Shown here: positions 60,021-64,000 of the stretch, in pieces
How the letters are laid out: each line of letters begins with the position of its first letter
How positions within the stretch are numbered: position 1 is the stretch's first letter
Assembly: GCA_943192975.1 (NCBI GenBank)
Contig: CALPCJ010000006.1
Span: 1-64,000, forward strand
From: Senimuribacter intestinalis
GTDB taxonomy: Bacteria > Bacillota > Clostridia > Peptostreptococcales > Anaerovoracaceae
Length of the DNA stretch: 64,000 bases
Direction of reading: 5' to 3'
Notes under the pieces: generated by a model
What the model was told of the DNA's origin: nothing
Database searches by the model: none
What the model saw: only the letters and a program-made list of their open reading frames with translations
Made by a program: the position numbers and the translations under genes

Positions 60021-61205
60021 TTACTTTTTCTGCGCGCCAAGTCCGGTAATCGCTGCACCAGCAACGCTCAGTCCTAAGGCGAAGTAAAGCAGGACGCTGA
60101 CGCCGGCAGCATCGAGTACAATTCCGCCGGTTAAGTTGCCGACTACGGCGCCGATAGAGATAGATGCGGTCATATAGCTTTGACCGGTCACCTGGTCGCT
60201 TGTTTCCATTTTTTCGTTGGCGTAGTACACCGAGGCAGAGATAAAAATCGCATAGCTAAGCATTTGCAGGGATTGCGCCAGATAGATACCGGTGACGCTG
60301 CCAGCGATGATATAGGCCAGCGCTTTCAGAATAAAGGCTGCGCCTGCAAAGGCAATCAGTGCGCTTGGGGAAAACCGTTGAATTAGCTTGTAAAATCCGA
60401 ACATAACTGGAAGCTCCATCAAGGCTTCGATGGAAAAGGCGGTACCCATAGCCGCGCTGTCTCCGCCGAGAGGCTCTATCATCTGTATCATATAAGTATG
60501 TACGATGTTATGAAATGACATCAATAAAACGATGCCAAAGAGCGTTACCATGAAGGTCGGATATTTTCGGGCAAACTGCACCATGCCGCTTTTGTGGTCC
60601 TGGTGCGCTGTTGCGTCTGCAGTACATTCTGAAGCGGTATGATTGCCGCTGGGCATGGAGCCTGTCACCAGAAGAAGACCGATGAGAACTGCCATGCTCA
60701 AATAAATGATAGCTTGCTCACTAGTTGCAGAAATCATTTGCCCGGCAATATAGGAAATCAGCGCATATGCCACAGAGCCCATGCCTCTGGCGCTGCCAAA
60801 ATCTACAGAGATTCCGCTTGCCTCATAGGCAAAGGCGGCGGAATTGACAAGGGGCATCTGAAAATATACCAAAATGGTAAACAGTAGGTAAACTCCCACG
60901 TTTATCAAAAAGCTGCCGCTGCAAATAATCAGCAGAAAGAGGCAAGCAAGCTGCAGCACACCGATTCCTAAAATGGCATTTCGCCAAGTGACTTTTTTGT
61001 ATTTGTCTGTTACATTGCCTACCACCAGCTGACCTGCCGCTGCAAGAATATTGCTTAGCGCCACGATGACGCCGATACTTGCAGCAGAAAGCCCTTGCGC
61101 CAGCAGAAACACTGTAATAAAAGCAGTAGACAAGCAGTAGAGCATCCAGTAAAAAGCATGAAGACCTTTATACTTTAGATTAAGCAGTCGTTTATTCTTA
61201 TACAT
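60021..61205 (-). CDS. MFS transporter (LacY/MFS_1-like)
   Basis: This 394-residue protein has 12 predicted segments in two halves. The first half includes LSAASIGVIVALSNILAAAGQLVVGNVTDKYKK, where GNVTDKYKK is the MFS loop 2-3 motif. ATG 61205 is chosen over 61277 because the extra residues belong to the end of the racemase gene in another frame; it overlaps that gene by eight bases. Being coupled to a proline-racemase-family enzyme, it probably imports proline-like substrates such as hydroxyproline. Confidence 0.82.
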   Translation of the reverse strand: MYKNKRLLNLKYKGLHAFYWMLYCLSTAFITVFLLAQGLSAASIGVIVALSNILAAAGQLVVGNVTDKYKKVTWRNAILGIGVLQLACLFLLIICSGSFLINVGVYLLFTILVYFQMPLVNSAAFAYEASGISVDFGSARGMGSVAYALISYIAGQMISATSEQAIIYLSMAVLIGLLLVTGSMPSGNHTASECTADATAHQDHKSGMVQFARKYPTFMVTLFGIVLLMSFHNIVHTYMIQMIEPLGGDSAAMGTAFSIEALMELPVMFGFYKLIQRFSPSALIAFAGAAFILKALAYIIAGSVTGIYLAQSLQMLSYAIFISASVYYANEKMETSDQVTGQSYMTASISIGAVVGNLTGGIVLDAAGVSVLLYFALGLSVAGAAITGLGAQKK

Positions 61206-62208
61206 CCAGCAAAAATCCTTCCTGGAACGGGTCCTTCGGATCAAGGATCCAAGTTGCAAAACCGGTGATGCACGCATTTCCGGTGATTCTTGGAATAATG
61301 GCAGGAATGCCTTCTACGGTAGTTTCCTCTACGATTTCGCATTTGAATTTAGAGCCGATTACGCTTTCATGAACGAAACTTTCGCCGGCTTTCAGCTTGC
61401 CCTCAGCGTAAAGCAGAGCAGCTTTTGCGGAAGTACCTGTACCACAAGGGGAACGGTCTATAACCTTAGGCAGAGCTACAACGATGTTCTGAATATCTGC
61501 GTCTTCGCTCTTTGCAGGACCTGCAAATTCAACATGGGTAACTCTGTCTACAAACGGCAGGGTTGGGTGATGAATCTCCACCTGTTCGTTGATGTCTGCT
61601 GCCAGCGACTGGGCAATTTCGATGAATTTGCCACAATTTGACGGATTGATGTCAAGACCAACCTTTTCAGCAGGCAGAATTGCGTACACATTGCCGCCCC
61701 AGGAAATATCCAAGGTCAATGGGCCGAAGGCTTCGGTCTGCACGGTTACATCTTGCTTTAGAACCAGCGCCGGCGCATTGAGGAATGAAACCTCTTCTAC
61801 GATGCCGTCGTTTATCTTTGCGTTTACAGTGATGACACCGGCAGGAGTATCCAATTTGATGGTGGTAACCGGTTCTTGCACATCAACAAGACCTGCTTCG
61901 ATAAGGGCGACTGTGACGCCCATGGTGTCGTGACCGCACATTGGCAGCCAGCAGCTGGCTTCAAAGTAGAGCACACCTACATCGGTGCCGGGCGTACAGG
62001 GCTCTGTAATCAGAGTGCCGGACATGATTTCGCTGCCTCTTGGCTCGAACATCAAAACCTTGCGGAACCAGTCTTCTTTATCTCTCATATATTCAAATTT
62101 TTCCTGCATGGTATTTCCAGGAATTTTACGAAATCCGCTGACGACATTTCGGGTAGGTTGTCCTAAGGTGTGGGTTTCGATTGTTCTAAAAAGTTTTTTC
62201 GCTTTCAT
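61198..62208 (-). CDS. Proline racemase / hydroxyproline epimerase family enzyme
   Basis: This 336-residue cofactor-free enzyme has both catalytic cysteines: MCGHDT (about residue 90) and RSPCGTGTSAK (about residue 257). With both present it should racemise or epimerise rather than dehydrate, since 3-hydroxyproline dehydratases replace one Cys. MCGHDTMG differs from the MCGHGTIG of standard proline racemase, so the substrate may be a hydroxyproline or betaine. The -24/-12 promoter lies 54 bases upstream of the start. The MFS gene follows with overlap. Confidence 0.87.
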   Translation of the reverse strand: MKAKKLFRTIETHTLGQPTRNVVSGFRKIPGNTMQEKFEYMRDKEDWFRKVLMFEPRGSEIMSGTLITEPCTPGTDVGVLYFEASCWLPMCGHDTMGVTVALIEAGLVDVQEPVTTIKLDTPAGVITVNAKINDGIVEEVSFLNAPALVLKQDVTVQTEAFGPLTLDISWGGNVYAILPAEKVGLDINPSNCGKFIEIAQSLAADINEQVEIHHPTLPFVDRVTHVEFAGPAKSEDADIQNIVVALPKVIDRSPCGTGTSAKAALLYAEGKLKAGESFVHESVIGSKFKCEIVEETTVEGIPAIIPRITGNACITGFATWILDPKDPFQEGFLLDV

Positions 62209-62260
62209 TATTACGGGTCCTTTCTATCTTTATGACGATTTTATTTCATTTATATATACA

Positions 62261-62277
62261 AGCAAAAAATATGCCAG
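62261..62277 (-). promoter_or_regulatory. Sigma-54 promoter of the racemase-MFS operon
   Basis: On the minus strand TGGCATATTTTTTGCTT has GG at 62275-62274 and GC at 62263-62262, with ten bases between, matching TGGCAC-N5-TTGC with one change. Confidence 0.8.
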
Positions 62278-62340
62278 TGGTTTTTATAGGGAAAAAAGCC
62301 ATAAAAAGGGGAAGGTGTCTCTGTAATTGAGCAGCCCTTG

Positions 62341-62439
62341 AAAATATTGTGTCAAAAATAGCACAAAACACAGTATTTTTATGAGAAAGTCAATTATACA
62401 GCAAAATAGCAGCAAAAAACTGTAACGAAAATAGTACAG
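62341..62439. promoter_or_regulatory. Putative shared upstream activator sites
   Basis: Two dyads of form TGT-N12-ACA with a common AAAATAG core lie at 62348-62365 and 62421-62438. Their centres are 73 bp apart, close to seven helix turns. The first sits inside a larger inverted repeat (AAAATATTGTGT at 62341, ACACAGTATTTT at 62368, one mismatch). They stand between the two divergent sigma-54 promoters. Confidence 0.5.
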
Positions 62440-62537
62440 ACTGCGGATTTTTTCGCCGTTTTGACTAAAAAAATCCGGCTGAACACCATGTTTTTTTATC
62501 ATTTTACACGAAAGACTGGTCTTTCTCAATGATTTTA

Positions 62538-62556
62538 TTTGGCACGGAATTTGCTT
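62538..62556 (+). promoter_or_regulatory. Sigma-54 promoter of the glycyl-radical operon
   Basis: TTTGGCACGGAATTTGCTT has GG at 62541-62542 and GC at 62553-62554, an exact match to TGGCACG-N4-TTGC. It lies about 40 bases before the activase ATG. Confidence 0.9.
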
Positions 62557-62595
62557 TTATATAAAGTGCATAAAGAATGAAAAGGAGTACACTGC

Positions 62596-63516
62596 ATGAT
62601 TTTTAACATACAGAGATGTTCCATTCACGATGGAGCGGGCCTGAGAACGCTGGTGTTTTTCAAAGGATGTCCACTTCGATGTAAATGGTGCGCAAATCCA
62701 GAGTCTCAAAACTTTGAGACGGAGATTATGGAATCCCGCGTTAAATGCGTGGGGTGCGGTCTTTGCAGAAAAGTCTGCCCGGAAAATGCAATCTGCGATG
62801 ACGGTACAATAGATCGCAGTCTTTGTACAAACTGCATGCAGTGCACCGATATTTGTTATGCTGAGGCGAAGAAGATCAGCGGAAAAGCATATACGGTGGA
62901 GGCATTATATAAGGAAATTGAAAAAGATAAACCTTTTTATGCCAGGTTTGGAGGCGGCGTGACCTTTTCCGGAGGAGAACCACTGATGCAGGGCGGTTAT
63001 TTGCGGGATATTGCAAAACGCTGCAAGGAGAAAGGAATCCACGTCATGGTGGAAAGCTGCGGCTTTGGGGTCTATGAAGAGTTTGAGGAGGCTTTGCCTT
63101 ATATCGATGGCATGTTCATGGATGTGAAGCATATGGATCTCGGCGTGCACGAGGAACTGACAGGCGTGAGCAACGAGTTGATTCTTGACAACATCAGAAA
63201 GATTTCCGCTTTCGGCATTCCCCTTACCATCAGAACGCCAATTGTGCCAGGATGCACAGACAGCGAGGAAAGCATCAGAGCAATTGCGGAGTTTGTAGGA
63301 AACCTGCCTACAGCAAAAGAGTATGAATTGCTCGCTTACCACGATTTCGGAACGCCGAAGTACAAGGCACTGGGACGAAGCTATGCCCTTTCTGATATCG
63401 GAACGCCAAGTGATGAGGAAATGCGGGCACGAGTAAAATGCGCGAACGAAGTGTTAAATAAATATGGAAAAGAGTGTTTTTGGATGAAAAACAATAATAA
63501 GGAGGTAGTAAAATGA
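62596..63516 (+). CDS. Glycyl-radical enzyme activating protein (radical SAM)
   Basis: This 306-residue enzyme places the glycyl radical on its partner using S-adenosylmethionine. The radical-SAM cluster motif is CPLRCKWC (Cys about residues 26, 30, 33). A ferredoxin-like insert with two clusters follows (CVGCGLCRKVCP, CTNCMQCTDIC). FSGGEPLMQ binds the methionine. The two-cluster insert puts it with activases of diol dehydratase, HypD and similar enzymes, not of pyruvate formate-lyase. AAAGGAG precedes the ATG; its stop overlaps the start of the next gene. Confidence 0.93.
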   Translation: MIFNIQRCSIHDGAGLRTLVFFKGCPLRCKWCANPESQNFETEIMESRVKCVGCGLCRKVCPENAICDDGTIDRSLCTNCMQCTDICYAEAKKISGKAYTVEALYKEIEKDKPFYARFGGGVTFSGGEPLMQGGYLRDIAKRCKEKGIHVMVESCGFGVYEEFEEALPYIDGMFMDVKHMDLGVHEELTGVSNELILDNIRKISAFGIPLTIRTPIVPGCTDSEESIRAIAEFVGNLPTAKEYELLAYHDFGTPKYKALGRSYALSDIGTPSDEEMRARVKCANEVLNKYGKECFWMKNNNKEVVK

Positions 63517-64000
63517 TTTCTGAAAGAATTGTAAGATTGAGTGAGAAGGTAAGAGATACACCGGTTACAATTTGTCTGGACCGTGCAAGACTGATTACGG
63601 ACTTTTACAGTCAGCCGTCCATGGAGCCGTTTATGATCAGAAGGGCAAAGTCTTTTGCCTATGTGCTGGATAATAAGAAGATTTTTATCGATGAAGATTC
63701 TGTACTTGCAGGTCATTTGGCTTCTCGCCTTCACGGTACGCCGCTGTATCCTGATATGACCGCTTGGCTTCGTGATGATTTAGAGGAACTGGACACCAGA
63801 GAGTCTGATAATCTGAAGTTTATGCCAGGTGAAAAGGAAGAGCTGAGAAAGATTGTGAAGAAGTGGGAAGGCAGAGCTTTTGGCGATTTGACCGCGGCTT
63901 TAGCAGACCCTGACATGGACGAAATGGTAAACCTGGGTATTTTTACAAAGGGCGTTTCCAACAAGTCCACCATGAACCATGCGCCTTTTTACGATGAACT
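63513..64000 (+). CDS. Glycyl-radical enzyme, N-terminal part only (PFL family)
   Basis: The window ends 162 codons into this gene. The visible part has the family N-terminus: PVTICLDRARLITDFY, FMIRRAKSFAYVLDNKKIFI, LAGHLAS and GTPLYPDMTAWLRDDLEELDTRESDNLKF. This layout resembles trans-4-hydroxy-L-proline dehydratase (HypD) but also other members. The catalytic Cys and the glycyl loop lie outside the window. AAGGAGG precedes the ATG and the start overlaps the activase stop. A hydroxyproline or proline-betaine-like substrate is suggested by the divergent racemase-family gene. Confidence 0.85.
   Translation, partial: MISERIVRLSEKVRDTPVTICLDRARLITDFYSQPSMEPFMIRRAKSFAYVLDNKKIFIDEDSVLAGHLASRLHGTPLYPDMTAWLRDDLEELDTRESDNLKFMPGEKEELRKIVKKWEGRAFGDLTAALADPDMDEMVNLGIFTKGVSNKSTMNHAPFYDE

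Overview
The window looks like a chromosomal segment of an anaerobic, amino-acid and peptide fermenting Clostridia member. The signs are a ptb-buk butyrate pair, a Rex-type controlled acetyl-CoA acetyltransferase, glycyl-radical and B12-dependent enzymes, sigma-54 regulation, AGGAGG ribosome binding sites and abundant peptidases. Anaerovoracaceae or a related family would fit, but no rRNA is present and this is a guess. The only structural RNA gene is one tRNA-Val(GAC). There are no CRISPR arrays and no prophage.

Layout: 1-3000 is a decayed mobile-element zone. It has the end of one IS copy, two related secreted proteins, a PIN-toxin remnant and a broken IS4-type transposase. 3002-6438 holds a nuclease-like orphan, an Lsa-type ABC-F protein with a leader-peptide attenuator, and a YheO-type regulator. 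6532-9180 holds ptb-buk, tRNA-Val and a degenerate repeat patch. 9211-16167 is a PAS/sigma-54 activator followed by a -24/-12 promoter and an operon of two tandem arginine-deiminase-like proteins, an M28-like protein with changed metal-site residues, and an NhaC-type transporter. 16312-21102 holds a ketopantoate-reductase-like enzyme, sirtuin, SurE, a DUF2156 protein and thiolase.

21522-40629 is a peptide-catabolism region: class V aminotransferase, Dpp-type ABC transporter, NIF3-like protein, PepX-like and S10 peptidases, GntR regulator, M18, M20, D-aminoacylase, RidA and M32. Four promoters here carry the same perfect palindrome TTAATATATTAA at or just after the -10 box, which points to one local repressor; the GntR protein encoded inside the cluster is the obvious candidate. 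40732-46658 is an allantoin or hydantoin cluster (AraC regulator, NCS1 permease, M20 amidohydrolase, racemase, cyclic amidohydrolase). 46730-49188 holds a nitroreductase and AzlCD.

49254-55465 holds a second sigma-54 activator divergent from a GlmL-like reactivase, a one-chain B12-dependent mutase-like protein and a DMT exporter. 55700-59668 is an ECF sigma factor, a DUF4367 protein and four small exported proteins. 60021-64000 holds two divergent operons: proline-racemase-family enzyme plus MFS transporter, and a glycyl-radical activase plus the start of its glycyl-radical enzyme. Each has a near-consensus -24/-12 promoter, and they share a putative activator site.
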